A stretch of DNA of 64,000 bases from Branchiostoma belcheri (GCF_001625305.1 NW_017802658.1:836221-900220); one strand, 5' to 3'; counted from the first letter of the stretch, positions 1-14,100 are shown. The notes: generated by a model not told the origin, from the sequence alone. A program made the numbers and translations.

Positions 1-119
1 CTACATTCTTGGATATGCAGAAACAATCCAGAACCGTGCCTGATCCTAACCCTAACCCATTCAGGCATAGAAGTATAGATAGGCATGGTTCTGGATATGA
101 TAAATGTACAGTGAACAGT

Positions 120-235
120 GGACCACCTGTCCTAAGGACTTTCCAGTAGCAGTTGAGTGACACAGCCGGGATTCAAACTCTAGGACATCCAGAGGCAGGG
201 TCGCTAACCACTGGATCATGCATGGTACATGATTA
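120..235 (-). repeat. tRNA-derived SINE head
   Basis: Read on the minus strand, this stretch has an A-box-like TCCAGTGGTTAGCGA (201-215) and a B-box-like GAGTTTGAATCCCGG (166-180), spaced as in a tRNA gene. The stem pairing of a working tRNA is not evident. This is the usual signature of a tRNA-derived SINE; the family is not identified. Confidence 0.5.
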
Positions 236-252
236 GGCAGCAGGAAACAGAA

Positions 253-332
253 GTAACCTGCTCTTAACTGCCTCACCCCAAAACCAATGCAAATCTGTTA
301 TCAAAGGGCTAACTTAGGAATGAGAGGGTTAA
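253..332. repeat. ~80-bp dispersed TTAACC...GGTTAA element, copy 1
   Basis: The segment begins TAACCTGCTC and ends GAGGGTTAA, with a core resembling CTGCCT(A/C)ACCCCA...ACCAAT. It is related to three 81-bp copies at 7011-7091, 9663-9743 and 29751-29831. It is probably a very short inverted-end element. Confidence 0.45.
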
Positions 333-1859
333 CTTAACTCAGACTATTAACATATATAATGTTACCTAGCTGTGGTGTGAAATCTGGAATGTCTGGTACT
401 TTCCCATTGGTTGGTGCAGTTTTGGGTGCTCCCAGGTGCCATTGTGGGACATAGATGTACCTGGCTAGGTCTTTCTCCTAGAAGAGATGAGACAGACTAT
501 ACATAAGAAAACAGTTACTCAAACAACTGGATAGATTTTGAAAACTGTAAGACATTTCAAGTAGCATTCACTACTTTTCATCAGACTAAGAGAATCTGTA
601 TTTGAACAGGTATTTGCCCATAATCCAAATACATTGTACTATGAATTGATGTCTGGAACCTTCACAAACAAAAAATCATGACACACGAGTAAAACATAAA
701 TAAGATTTCTTGTCCATTCCCAATCTTTTTAAAGTCAAACTGTATTCGAAGTACAAAATTAGTAACATTGAAATGGCAATTCTAGATCCCATTATATATA
801 TGTGATTCTTGAAAACAATGAGTGAATAAAATCAGTCATTTCCATCCATAGCAAATTGCAATTAATTAATTGCTCCTTTTATCATTAATTAATCTATTGT
901 TATCAAACAACATTGGAGTGCTAATCTGCTTTCATAAATGGTCCTTTGTGTTTAATTGTATGAGCCAAATATAATATAATTTCATGATTTATTGTTGTAA
1001 TGCAAAGAAAATTTCAACTTCAGATAGAAAGTAAACACTGCAGAAAATGAACCTCTAAAAACAATGAGGTCTACCGTGTTGGACAGAAGATAGCTCTAAA
1101 TTCTAAGACATAGTGATACGCACGTATGGGAAACATAACAGATGATTCATGTCCAGACTGTGCCATAGCGTGGGGGAAGACCCAACGGAATTTCATATTT
1201 GCATGACAAAGTCCTAGAGTAACGGTGCAGCAATTCATAACGGCTGATTTTTAAACATTCGAAACAATCAAAAACTACAACAACGCAGAAAAAAACTGAT
1301 TGCACTGAGTACACAGCTACAGAATAGTCCAGGAGCTTCAAATTATTTTAGCATGCCGTGGTGTTAGATTGAAAGATAGGAAAAAGAAAACAAAATGGGG
1401 AGGGGGGCAGAGTGGGGCTACAAAAGGTAAAGAATTCCTCGACAGATTGCGATGTATTCTCGGCCCACATACCAGACGTTCCTTTGCTACTTCCTTCTGG
1501 GTCTTCTTCTCGCTCATTCTAGACCGCTAGTTCCGCCCAGGGCCCGCAGAAAAGTTAAATAAAATGGAGGGGAGCTTGTGGCAACAAACCTCTCAAAGTG
1601 GGAGTGGTACTCGACAGTGGGGCAATGACCGAAAGTGAACTCTTATTCAAATTACCCGGGGACTATTCTACTCATCGTCAAAAAAGGTAGGTTACTGTTA
1701 CATGATAACTTTAAAATACCTGCCTATATGAAATATGTATAATTTGCCTTTAACAAAATAATTTGATACATTTATTGATGATTTTATACATATTTTGTGC
1801 CACAATTTTACTATAAAAACAATGTTTTATGATATATTTTTTATTATAGCAAAATAAGT

Positions 1860-2046
1860 GTCCCCTATTTTTCATAAAGTAGAATCGTCTGAGATTAAAC
1901 CACAAAGTCTCGTGAGTTTTGCGTCATCTCGCGAGAACACCCTCTTGTCCATCATGGCGGAGGGATAGGTTCCACTCGAAAATCGCTTGTTGCTCCCAAA
2001 TTTTCCTCCGAATTTCTGACTTTACATCACTCTCCGAACGTCCAAG
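1860..2046 (+). promoter_or_regulatory. DENND5 promoter / 5'UTR with TCTCGCGAGA motif
   Basis: A palindromic TCTCGCGAGA lies at 1927-1936, followed by CATCATGGCGGAGG (about 1950-1963), which resembles the YY1-type ATGGCGG motif. The start codon follows about 110 bp later. TCTCGCGAGA is a known core element of TATA-less housekeeping promoters in animals. There is no TATA box. The transcription start itself cannot be placed from sequence alone. Confidence 0.55.
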
Positions 2047-2143
2047 ATGAGCGAGCCGGGCCAAGCAGGGACCAGGTTCGCCGACTACTTCGTGGTCTGC
2101 GGTTTGGACGTCGCATCGGGCTTAGAACCGGACCAACTACAAG
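2047..2143 (+). CDS. DENND5: DENND5 exon 1 (start codon)
   Basis: ATG at 2047 begins [20 protein letters not shown], matching the vertebrate N-terminus around RFADYFV(I/V)CGLD. The exon ends LEPDQLQ plus one base (phase 1) before donor GTACGC. The start is supported by homology and by the promoter motif just upstream. Confidence 0.92.
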
Positions 2144-5100
2144 GTACGCCAGCTCTTTAAAAAGACATCGCCAGAAAAAAAGCGTCAAAAGCTGACGGCA
2201 GAAAATATCTTTATTGATTTTTTAATCCCCATTTCATGTAATATTCTAGCTTCTACTTACGTTGTCACGTAGGGACGGAACTAATGTTTTGTTAGAATAT
2301 CAGGGTTATGGCGATTTTGGCTGTCCTCCAATTAAACAACGTACGCCAAAATGTGTAACTCGAAACGCCTTTTCTCTTTGGGTGTAGCGTCCCCATCTGA
2401 AGTCCTTGGATTTTGCCCCCTAGAAATGTCAACAACACATCCTTACGAAATAACCGAGGTCTGTTAAAGAATGTAGCCGTGTTTATCTTCAGGTTGTTGC
2501 GAAGTCCTGATTTACAAAATCATGCAACAGGGTCCGTTTTCTTCGGTTCTAGTTTTATTTTCACGCCATGTTAGATGATTTCACTACGCAGTTCAGAGGT
2601 GTGAAAAATAATCACAATCTTACAATTATCTCACTAAATTGTAGGAATTATCGCTGATATCAATACACATCCCAGTTTCTTCCGTAGACAGACACTTCCT
2701 TTTTGCTGACGTGCAGGAAAAATCTAATCCTTTGTGAATTTCTTCCGGTTTAGAAACCAGGAAATACGTGTTGAAACACTAAATAAACATCGCGTCATAA
2801 AATAGAACACGTACCTCAAACATCAATATTTTTCTTCCGTCATTTTTGGTAGAAGAATAACCAGTGTATACCAGTGTAGGAATGTATAGAATACACACAA
2901 ATACACAGTACTGTTTTATTCTTGAGTATAGTTTATTTCTTTGGGATATTTCACACACAAAATAAACAAGATTTGTCATAAAAATAGAACCTGTACCTCA
3001 AAACATCAATATATTTACATTTTCCATCCGTGTGCTTTACATAACTAGAAGAATAACTAGTGTGATGCCAATGTAGAAATGTATAGCATACACTCAATTA
3101 TACACTGTTATTTTGTCTTGATTGTATTTTATTTGTTATTTATATTTCAAAACATTGTCACTAAGCTCACTATTTCCATATTTTTTATTCATTGATCGTT
3201 GTTTCTATTCATGTATGTTTGTATTTTGCAACTACATGGGTAATACATGTAGTGGAATTAACAATGAATTTGCAATAAATTTCAGTATATATAGATTTTT
3301 GTCATTCAACCATATACTTTTATTTGTTTATTCATCTAGTAGTACTTCTGTTTTTACTACAGCCCAAATATTTGACTTCTTTTCTCATCATTGTATATTT
3401 CCTCCATCTCATGACTTACCGGTAGACTAGTTTTTTTCCTAGCAAAAATAAGATAGTATGTTTTGTTATCTCTTAGAAGTATTGTAGCATGATGTATCTA
3501 TAAGCATAAAGGCATACAAGCAGAATACATGCCATTTGCTACAATGTGAGAGACCATAGATATCAATATTATATAATATATTACTGATATTTTTGTATGT
3601 CAATTATATAATGTATTACTGATTTCTGTGGGTTCTATCATTGACATAATGTCATAAGTCCAGCTGTTACATAGAGGTAATACAGTCCTCCATTGTCTTA
3701 GAGCTTCTCCAATCTTTACTCAGCTGTGCACTGTAACACTTGCGTGAGGAAACATCAAAGAACAATTGACGTCATATCTTGATAAAATCCAAACCCACGC
3801 TACAATATATCAGATATTAATGTATAAAAGAAGGCCTGCATATGTTTCATATCTTTTTAGACGGAACCAAAATTGAAATTGAGTTGTACGTGTTATAGAT
3901 AAAATTCCAACAGACCATTGGACATTGAAGTACTTGATTTTTAGAGCTTCTTTTTGGAAAGAGACCTTACTAATGTTATTTGTCGTGTGTAGAAGAAAAA
4001 GATACAAGTTACAAAGTTTTTTTTTAAATAGCGAGTTAAGTTTTCTCTGATTTCTGAACTTGGTAAAAATAACAATGACATCACTGTAAACTGTAATAAT
4101 GTTAACAGTTGATATAATAGAAACACACATTTTTGTTTTTATGAAAGCCACAATGGAAAGTTGACATCATATGTTGTGTCATATTTCGTTTTGTTCAACT
4201 GTTTTCTCTTTTCAAGTAAAACTAGTTGTCTTGGGTCCATTTATGAAATGAAACCATTGTTCCAGTGACAGGCAAATACCATAGCTTTAGGCTATGATTT
4301 TTGTCTTCTTTTTGTGTCAAAATATAAAGGGACACATTCGGAAACCATTTAGATTGCTTGAGGCTGAAACGGAACACACAAGCACAGCTTGTTTCTGTAT
4401 ATAGTCTCTTCCAAATAGTCATCATTTTGTTTTGAATATCAAATTTTGATGCCTTTTATTTAGATTCAACTTGTTACTTTTTTGTTATGACTCGGTATAC
4501 TACTAGTATACAGTATACTGTTTTGTTGTATGGCAATGTAGGAAATGAAAGACTTATGTTACTAAGCTTGCCAGATTACAAATTGTTTAATTTTTCTGTT
4601 GTCTCCAATTTTTTCTGCCAACTTTATTGGGAGCCTTGGCTTGCCATTATTATAAATGGAAATATTTCAGATAGGTCCAATTTCAATTTCTGTACCACGA
4701 TTAACATTTTTGGTCCTTGCTGACAACATGAAAATGCCAAGATTACAATTGTTAACATACCCAGGGCACTACTATATCATACTTGTCTATTATTGTCTAT
4801 AGAAAATGAATGTCAGGTCTTTTTATTGGGTCTTAATTGGGCTCGTATATGGATATGTGAGTCTCTCATGGGCCTTAGTGTCATCAATTGATTGATTGCA
4901 GTCTTGCCTCAAATGCAAGATTGTAATTTATTTTGAAGAAAATATTGCAAATTTTGTTCCTCAGTAAAACATTTTTGCAATCTCATGCACAGTGCTCAAT
5001 ATAATCAAAGAAAGTTTGTATTAGCAAATATACCATGCATATATTCAAAATATGTAGTTTGTTATTTGCAAAAGTCTGTATTGAAATAGTACTTGTTTTT

Positions 5101-8100
5101 TGTTAACAATCAATTGCATCCACACACACGTCAACAGTTACTTATGGCTATATGAATGAATGTTGGTAAGTTTGCTGAATTTACTGTGAATACAGTTTAC
5201 TTGTTATGAAGTCAAAAATTTTCAATCCATCAATTTCATTATTTGGAACCCTTTTGCCTCACAATGCAGATCGTATGCAAAAGTGAGAATCCATTGGTTT
5301 TGCTCATTATGCAGCAGAGTGAAATTGTGTACTCATGTGAAAGGGAAAAGTGGTGTGACAAAAAAGGGTGACTCATGGGATAGTCAGCCCCCAATAGGTC
5401 AGTCAGGACCCCATAGGTGCCATTGTCATGCTAATGATTGTATCATCAGGGAAAGCAATTAATCAAACACCCCTTAGGACGGTTCCATTTTCAAATTTTT
5501 AGGAAAATTTTCTTTATTTTGTAGGGTTTCCCTATTTTTTAAAATTAATTTAACTAATAACTAGAAAGGCCAATATTTGCTTTGGAGCAAATACAGCGAT
5601 GGGTTCACCACATTTTACCACATGGCAGGGAAAGAATGAGAAACACAAGGGAAAACAATGATTTACATTGATATAACTATAATATGAAGTAACATACAAC
5701 TAAAACAACAGTTGGATAGCTATTCCCTACTTTATTGGTTAGGATTTTTAATTGCATAATGCAAACTGTTGATTTTCAAAATAAATAAAAAAACGTTCAT
5801 GCCCCGCATTCCAATGCTGGAGCAGAAAAGCTTGAAATACCTACCAAAACACTTGAATAAAGACATACTGTCAGTATGGAAATACTCTGTGCAGGTATTA
5901 ATCAAGTTAAATCCCAACAGCCAATCAGCAAGAAATGCTCTGAGCAGGTGGAAATGCTCAGTGTGCAGGTGTTAATCAAGTTAAATTCCAACAGCCAATC
6001 AGCAAGAAGTATAGAGGAAAGCTGCATGCCTATTGGTTGATGCCCTGCATTCCATTGTAATGACTCATGCCCAGACGTGGTAAACATGGCACACTAACAC
6101 AGTAATACATTAGCTATAATACAGCCAAAAAACTCAAATAAAACCATTCTAAAAGCCTGTATCACAATAATTTAAAAAACGCCTAGGGGTATTTGCCCAC
6201 TGTACCTCCATACCAAATTTCAGGACCTTAGGCCCTAAAATGAAGAAGCTGAATCCATTTAAAAAATGGCAGGAGAAGGAGAAGGAGGAGAAGGAGGAGA
6301 AGAAACATCAGAAAAAGCAATATGGTTTCACCACACCACTTCGTGGTGTGGTGAACCCATAATAACAATATTGCATGGTTGACGATGTTATCAAAAAACA
6401 ATTCAACTTTTTTTTTTTCTACATTTGGAAAAAAATATCTAACATGTCACTGATTTTCTCAGTACATTAGTTTGATTTATTTTGATGTTTGTCACACTGC
6501 CACAACCAATTTCACCAATTATGCATTAGTCTAACAACAATCATGGGTTTACAGTGGGCACCATATGGTCACGACAAATGAGTTTTTCCATACCAGGTAT
6601 TATAATGAGCAAGTACAAATGTAGTTGTAAATGTGTATGAGAGTTAATTTTAATATATGTGTAATATCTAGAGTTTCAGAAGGATAGTTTCAAATTTGTA
6701 ACAATTCTTACAAAAGTAAAATGAAATTTGGGGGCATGCCGCATGCATTGATAGTAATACTGTGTAATTTTTAAAAGAAAATTGGCGTTTCAGTGGCTCC
6801 AACAACATTATGGAAGACTGGTTGAAATTAGGGGTGTAATACGTCCAAGAAATAATGATGATAAGTTAAATGAAATGACTGAAAATGACTTTTGGCTCAA
6901 ATTATCATTATAATATCTATTGAAAGTTCATACCTACTAATCTACTTATAATACTATAACTGCAAGTTTATTTTGCTGTAGCACCAGTTACACTAAATAC
7001 TATTAATCTTTTAAACCTTTTCCCCACTGCCTAACCTCATAATCAATAGGGAACTGTTAGCAAGTAGCTACTTCAGTGTGCTAAGGGTTAAGCCTAATTT
7101 TGAAACCCTAATGTAAGTAACTTTGTATGCTGTGTTCTTCTTTGCTTTTCTGTGCCAAACCTGAAGTAAGGAGAATAGAGTACTGTTTTGTGTCAATCCT
7201 GTACCTTTGCCAATCTCTTCAGGTTTTGCAGTCAGCACTTGGCCAGGGGCCATCCTGTCAAACTGTGTTCATTAAATCTATGACCTGAACTGACATATGC
7301 ATGCAGCCAGGGCTACCCAACTACTAGCCATTATTAAGTAGCCAAGTTAGAGTTCCCCTAGCTTGACTACATTTCACCTACAGCACAGTGGTCCGCAATT
7401 AACAATACCGGGCATTCGAAGTCATCTTTATTTAGAATCTTACCAGTCAAAATAATGAGTTAGCATTTATGTTGACTGGTGAGATTCAAGTTCAAGTTCA
7501 ATTTATTTAAATCAACTGGCATGTACACAGATTCATAGAAAATGTGACATGAAATTCGTTGACAATTACAGTAAAAGCTCTCAACATGAAGACAACGATT
7601 AAAAGCAGCATAATTAAAAGCCAGTTAAAAATACAAACCACTCGTGATGAACAGAGTTCAGTTCTTATACTTATACAACTTAATCGCTCTAGGAAAGAAC
7701 GAAAGTTCTTGTCTCTTTGTACGGCTTTGTGAAGTCATAACATGTCTGACTCGCCGAAGGTCATAGCCACTGTGTAAAGGACGGGAAATGAAACAGAATT
7801 CTGAGAAAGGTATTGTGACTTTGAATATTGTTGATTACATAGCTGTCAAACCTCTAGTAATCAGCAATCAAAATGATGAGTCAGCAGTTATTTTGCCACC
7901 TGTTGTGTGGTGAGTACAGGAAGGTCACATTTGTACCTCATGAAAAATTCACACGTTTCCGGTTTATCTTTTTGTGCAGGCCGTCTTTGTTCTCTCCAGG
8001 CAATTCCCTTCGCAAAATCAATATTATGGAGCTTCTAGGTTGTATATTACAGATGGTCAGGATAGAATTTTCTGTCAAAATGATGTGTTACAGGTTCTTA

Positions 8101-11100
8101 TCATAGACCAAATTTCAGTGAGAAGGGACAAATTTTTTTCAAAAAGGGACTTTTTGAAAAAGGGACTATGAAAGAGTTATTTTAAGGCAAGGAAGGTTTA
8201 GAAGATCACTTTATATTATTTTTCAGAGAAATAAAATGCATGATACATAATACTACATACATATTATTTGTGTGATAGAGGGTATACTGCTACAAATGTA
8301 TTATGATTGTTGATCTTGTGTCATCTATATCAGTATATGTGTTAGGGTAAAGACAACATTTCAATCTATACACAAATAAAACTGTGTGTAAAATAAAAAT
8401 ATATATAGTATACTGGTAGTATACTGATACTGTACTTAGTCTAGTAAGTTGTAAGAAAATTGGAAATGGAAAATACCCCCTATACCCTTACTGAAGTTAG
8501 TACCTCTTGGTCCGTCCCTTAATTTGACTGTGTGACACATATTGTACCATACACTACTGCAAAATTACCAATTACTACTCAATCCCAAACAATGCACACT
8601 GGTAATGTTGTACCAGGCTATTGTTTGTAATCAGCACCTTTCCCATTACATTTGCTCTGTCCTACCTTATCCAAGGTCAAGGGCACACATTAAAGGTCGA
8701 TCTGACTTCTACTATTAAAGTTCTACTACTTCTAGTGCAGTTATATATATATACAACTATATTCTGTAGTTGGGAGTATTTAGACACGAATTTAAATTAT
8801 TGGTTCAGGGATATGCCTGCTTTTTTTTTTTTTGATTTGCAAAAAAAAAAATCAACTCCAAAATGCTTTTATTTTGTTACAAATAGTTGAAAGAAGTCCC
8901 TAATTCTCTTCAGAATTGTTTCAGTTTTTCCATCTATCAATGCAGTGGTTTGATTACAAGTTTGACATTCATTGTTTGATTTACAAACCAGCCTGGCATG
9001 TTCGCTTCATAGCTTCTATCATAGCATTTGAGGCTATCATAGGATGCCTAGGGCTGTTTTTATTTTTTTTGCCCTGTCGCTTCAAATTTTTTCTGAAAAA
9101 AATCTGAGAACCAACAAATGAAATTGATGTGGCCTTAGAATATTCAGGCGTAGTCAGGGATCCTAAAATGGCTAAATGTTTTTTTCCTGTCCATACAGAC
9201 AAAATTCTACCGGTACCACTTAATCCTGGCTCTTCAGTACATGTACATTGTATTGATCCATTGTTGAAAACAATTTTGTTGACGGATGTCATATTTTCTG
9301 ACATCATGTCAAAACTAAAATTACATGTAATAGCAGCAAGGTCAGGTAAATGCACTTTTTCTCTACAAACAAAAGCATTTGTGAAGGTTGAATTTTAGTT
9401 TACCATAAATTGTGATATTTCGTGGTATCCGAATTTCTATGTTTTATAAAACAGCCTTACAGAACTACTGTAAGAAACAGGAGGAGCCAGTAAAAACCCT
9501 TCTGGTCCCGGGCCGGGGTTCGAACCCACAACCTCCCGGGCCCCAGTCAGACACTCTAACCACTCAACCGAAAAGGTCTAGACCCATCGGCCGGGTCAGT
9601 TGGTAGCGCCTATAAACCCCCCACTGTTACACTACGTCTCCTTGTAAGTTGTGTTAGGAATTTTAACCTTCTTACTGCTGCCCTAACCCCATGACCAATA
9701 CAAATTTAGCACCAAATGGCTACATTAGCACGTAGAAGGTTAATGGTCAAAATAGTATATCAAAGTACAATGTGGCAAAGATATCTTCCATTAGTGTGAT
9801 TACATTGTGCCTAGGTTTGAAATTAGATATGCAAAACTATGATGCAGACATGAAATATAAACACAGTGGCGACACTATTTGATCATTATGCGTTACGTAA
9901 ATATTAATTCCAGACAAATTTTCATATTATTTTAATCAAACTGGCAGACTGTGATGACAACTCAATAGATTATTTTAGAGATCATTTTAATATCAGTTTT
10001 TTTTCAACTTTCAGGCTCAAACTCCAAAATTCATGTTGATAAATGCTACTAACAACCTTTATGTCCTACCTGGGCCGCGATTACGTTCGATACGGGTGTT
10101 CCGGCCCGTGTGATAACTAGCGGTACGGCCCGGGGGTTCTTACCGCGTACGGCCCGGCCCTTCCAAATGTTCCACAGAACGATTCGAACGCGTTTCGCCC
10201 TAACCGCGTGCAACGCTTTCGAAAATTCGAATGCAAAATTCGGACGTTGGAATTGATGTTGTTGCACTTTTTGGGTTTAGGGACACCAACTTTCTGCTCA
10301 TTTTGCATTGAAAGGCGTGTTTTCTTGGGTGGGTATGACATAAATAAAATACAACACGGTGTATTCCGCATCACCCTCGGTCCCAGCCCTCCCGCGGATC
10401 GGATCTCCCTCCGGCCTTCGGCCGTCGGGCGATCCGACGCGCGGTCGGGCTGGTACCTCGGGCGATACGAAATACACCGTGTTGTATTCTATATATCCAT
10501 AGATTAGATATGTTGTTCAGCACCAAGGACAGGTAAAGGTACATGTAGTTCTATAGCCTTTTTGAGGCTGTAGGGGCAGTGGGTTGTTAATCTACTGTGT
10601 CTAGGGTACAGTATTGGAAGGCAGAGCCCATCCCTCTCTTTCCACTGCCTTTTACCTTCCCAACTGAAGTCAGGTACGCATTTTACACCTGGGTGGAGTG
10701 AGGAAACTTGTGTTAAAGGCATCCAATGTGATTTCAGGGCAGCAAAAGTGGAAATGTTCTGAATAAGGCAATCTTTGTGATATTGACACATACTGCTTCA
10801 GATTGGTACATTTGAGTCAGTATTTCATACTCCGGCTTTTAAAAACTGCAGAAATAAGCCCCTAGATGAGTCCTTTATTTTTTGGGTGGTACCCTAAAAA
10901 TCAGCCAAGGGCCCTTCTAGTAACCGTTTTCCGTCAGAATTTTTGCTCCATGAGGGTCAATATACAGTGGGATGGCGTGGTTTCAACTCAGTATGTAATC
11001 ATTAAATGACTAGAATATTGACTTTGAAAAATCAGCTTTCCAAGCCCTAAAAAGTGCACTGGATGCCTTTAAGTGCCTTTCTCAAGGATACACAGCATCA

Positions 11101-14100
11101 TAACGTTCTAGCATTCATTCAATTCAGTTCAGTCTCCCTTACATAAATCATGCATTTTTTTCTTGGTAAGTAACGTCCTGAAATATTGCTGCCACACACT
11201 CCAATCCTTTGTAATGTACACAGCAATTTATCATCTGTAAGGCAATACCTACGCTCGGTATCAACTACACGCAAAAGTAATAAATGATTTCAGTGCGTGT
11301 TTGGTATGGAGGGTATTGGTATGACTTGAGGTTACACTGGGCTCGAAATTATTTAAGTCAATACACAAGTAAAAATAAAAATCTACATATATACTATATT
11401 AGAGTTTAAACCATTTCAGTGCAGGTTAGGTGCAGATAGACATCAGAAATACCTGTACAATTACCTCAATACTAGTATTAGGCCACACCAAGTAAATTTT
11501 ATGGATGACGTCCTTTGGAGACCCTAAATCTAATGCGAGAGGGCGAAAGAAAAACAAGAAGGGCCCTAAAAAACAAGATGCCTAGATTAGAAATATACTA
11601 AGAGACGACAAATGTTAGGACACGAATTGATTGAGGTGACACAGTGTAACAAGCAAGAAGTCTTTTATTCATCATCAAAACAGCAATAAATCAGGTGGAA
11701 CCGTGGACAGTGAAAACAGTATGGTAATAGACACTTTCTTCTATACGGGTTTCACGTCAATCTGACGACTTGCGGCACTGTCGTGACTCTTTGGTCATTA
11801 AGTTACAGGAAGCGGAATTTCTTGTTTTTTTTCTAGGAACATGTCAGAATCAATGCGCGCGCGGACGTCATCCATAAAATTTACTTGGTGTGGCCTTACT
11901 ACCTCCATTAGTAAGTATATACCGGTGGTATTTTGAGCCCCCAGCCTATGTGATAGCACAGGAAAAAAAATCAATGGAATTGCGAGTGTATCGTTACATC
12001 TTTCGCCACAATATAGATGGGCCTGTTAAAATTTGGTGCCAGGGATTCTAGCCTCCCTGGGTCGTTACAGCAAAGTTCGTTTGTCTATGACATCTCTCTG
12101 GAGTTTTTAGATGATTGTGTCAATAAATGATACTTTTGCCAAGGACATTCGCTTGTCTTTATTAGATTGTGTGGCAGACTTTTGTACAATTTGTTGGTTT
12201 TTGCTGTCGTCTATATATTTGTCATGTTAATGGCATGGCTTAAGTTTTTGTTGGTTTCATTAAGTAGAGTACTATTACAATGAATCATTTTGTAGCGTAC
12301 GTATATATCATCAATGTTATGGCAGATCTTGCCTGTAGTATAGAGCAGTAGACTTTGGCTGATATGAAAAAGTAGCTTAAAATAAGGCCACACCAATTTC
12401 AATTTTTTTTGGAAATCAAAATAAAAAACATTGTGATGGACCTCGGTGTATACATTTATGCTTTTGATGCAAAAATAATTCCACAAATGACAAAAGAACA
12501 TAAATTTAGAACAATTTTCAGTAAAGATATTCCAACGAATCTTAGATTGCAGAGCAGAAATAGGACTTCCTTCAAGTTCAACTGTTGGCACCAAAATTTA
12601 AGCAATTTTGAAGCATGTCTATTCTCATTGTGATCTTTTTCTTCTCAAATCAGGACGAAGTGAAGAAGAAAATGAAGAAGGTGACTTTAAAAACAAAGAA
12701 ATTAATTTCTATCGGTGTGGCATAAGGGTATTTTTATGACATTGATGGGTGGGTGATAGCTACTAGTACAGTTGGAACAGTGGCTGGGATACGTCGGTGA
12801 AGGTAATAAGATACACCAAAAAATAGTTACTCAAGCAACTGGACATGATTTTGGAAACGGTCAGACGTTTCAGGTAGCATCCTAGTGACATGTTGAGGTG
12901 TACATTTGCTAAATTCTCCGTATCCACAACTTAAATATACAAGTTTTACACTTAGTTGATGTCATGTGTTTTTTTTTGTTCCACTAGCCCACAACCTTCA
13001 GCTGACCCCCCTGGAAAGATCGTACAACTCCAAGGTGCTGGCACACTACCCTGAAAATGTGGCCTGGAACCCTTTTGATGAAAGTGCGGTTGGCATGGTA
13101 AGATTTCTGAACTTTTACCAAAAACCTTTACCAAAAAGCAGCATGAGTTGATTAGAAATGTTGTTTGGAACACAAAGTTTGTAACTGTGATTCTGTTGCC
13201 TAAGATTTGCACAAGGAATGTAAAGTTTGTTTAGAATTCATTATTTACATTTTTGTATGTAGATACTCCTTCACTAAGTCTTCCTATGAGTCTACTGTAT
13301 TCAAACTACTGACACACAAGCAAACAAGCAGACAGACACTAAAAACAAAACCTCCTTACACAGAGATAACCAACCAACCAACCAACCAACCAACCAACCA
13401 ACCCACCATAACCAAACAAACAAACAAACAAACACAAACATGTATGTATAAAAGATAAACTGGGTTGTACAGTTTATAACAATTACTGTGCTTTTTTTGT
13501 TCTGTAGCTTTGCCTTCCAAAGGGCCTGTCCTTCCGGACAGAGAACGAGAAGCGGGAAACTCGCTTCCACTCGTTCATCATCACGCGGGAGGACGGCAGT
13601 CGGACCTACGGCACCTCCTTCACGTTCTACGAGAAAGTCGTGGACAAACAGATCTGCGAAGCCATGCAGACGCTCTTTGCCATGCACAAGGCGGAGCTCA
13701 GCAACCGCCAATCCCGCACCGTCTTTCCCCTCATGGACCGCACGCCGCCCGAAATCGGGGACGAGAACGAGAGATACGTCCCCAGAACTTACGACATAAC
13801 CTCCGATGTTTTGTACGTCACCAAGAGTATATGCCTTATAACACCACTGCCTTTCATCCAAGCATGTAAAAAGTTCCTGTCACAGTTGTATGAAGCAATA
13901 TCGTCCCCTTCCCAGCCCCCCCTCCCCGTAGAAAGCTACGTTTATAACATTCTATACGAAGTCCCGCTGCCGCCGCCGGGGAGAAGTTTACAGTTCAACG
14001 CGGCGAAGGGCGCCGTGACGTGTCACCGTCCGAGCGCGAACGAGCTGCCGTTGTTCGACTTCCACATACGGGAGATGTTCACGCTACTCGGCGTGGATAG

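Larger units (their letters stand above)
1..1860. other. Upstream flank of the DENND5 gene
   Basis: AT-rich non-coding DNA. The only structured content I see is a minus-strand tRNA-derived SINE head near 120-235 and an 80-bp repeated element at 253-332. No convincing exon was found, and the short open frames here lack splice signals or family resemblance. Confidence 0.6.
2144..12987 (+). other. DENND5 intron 1, repeat-rich
   Basis: This 10.8-kb intron carries most of the mobile elements annotated separately: an inverted-end element at 5599-6360, a CR1/L2-like LINE end near 7487-7800, tRNA-like heads near 9505-9620, small inverted-repeat elements at 10348, 11481 and 12386, and a nested SINE at 10520-11100. 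A 114-bp exon-like segment at 7980-8093 is not assigned to any gene. The rest is AT-rich with nothing recognisable. Confidence 0.7.

Noticed and set aside
43-60. CCTAACCCTAACCC resembling telomere repeats
   Set aside because: Only two units; chance or trivial interstitial sequence.
9505-9575. A functional tRNA gene on the minus strand
   Set aside because: A and B boxes are present but I could not form a complete acceptor stem and cloverleaf; SINE-derived sequence is more likely.
13301-13861. Long antisense open frame opposite DENND5 exon 3
   Set aside because: It runs through the AACC microsatellite and mirrors a conserved coding exon; a shadow.
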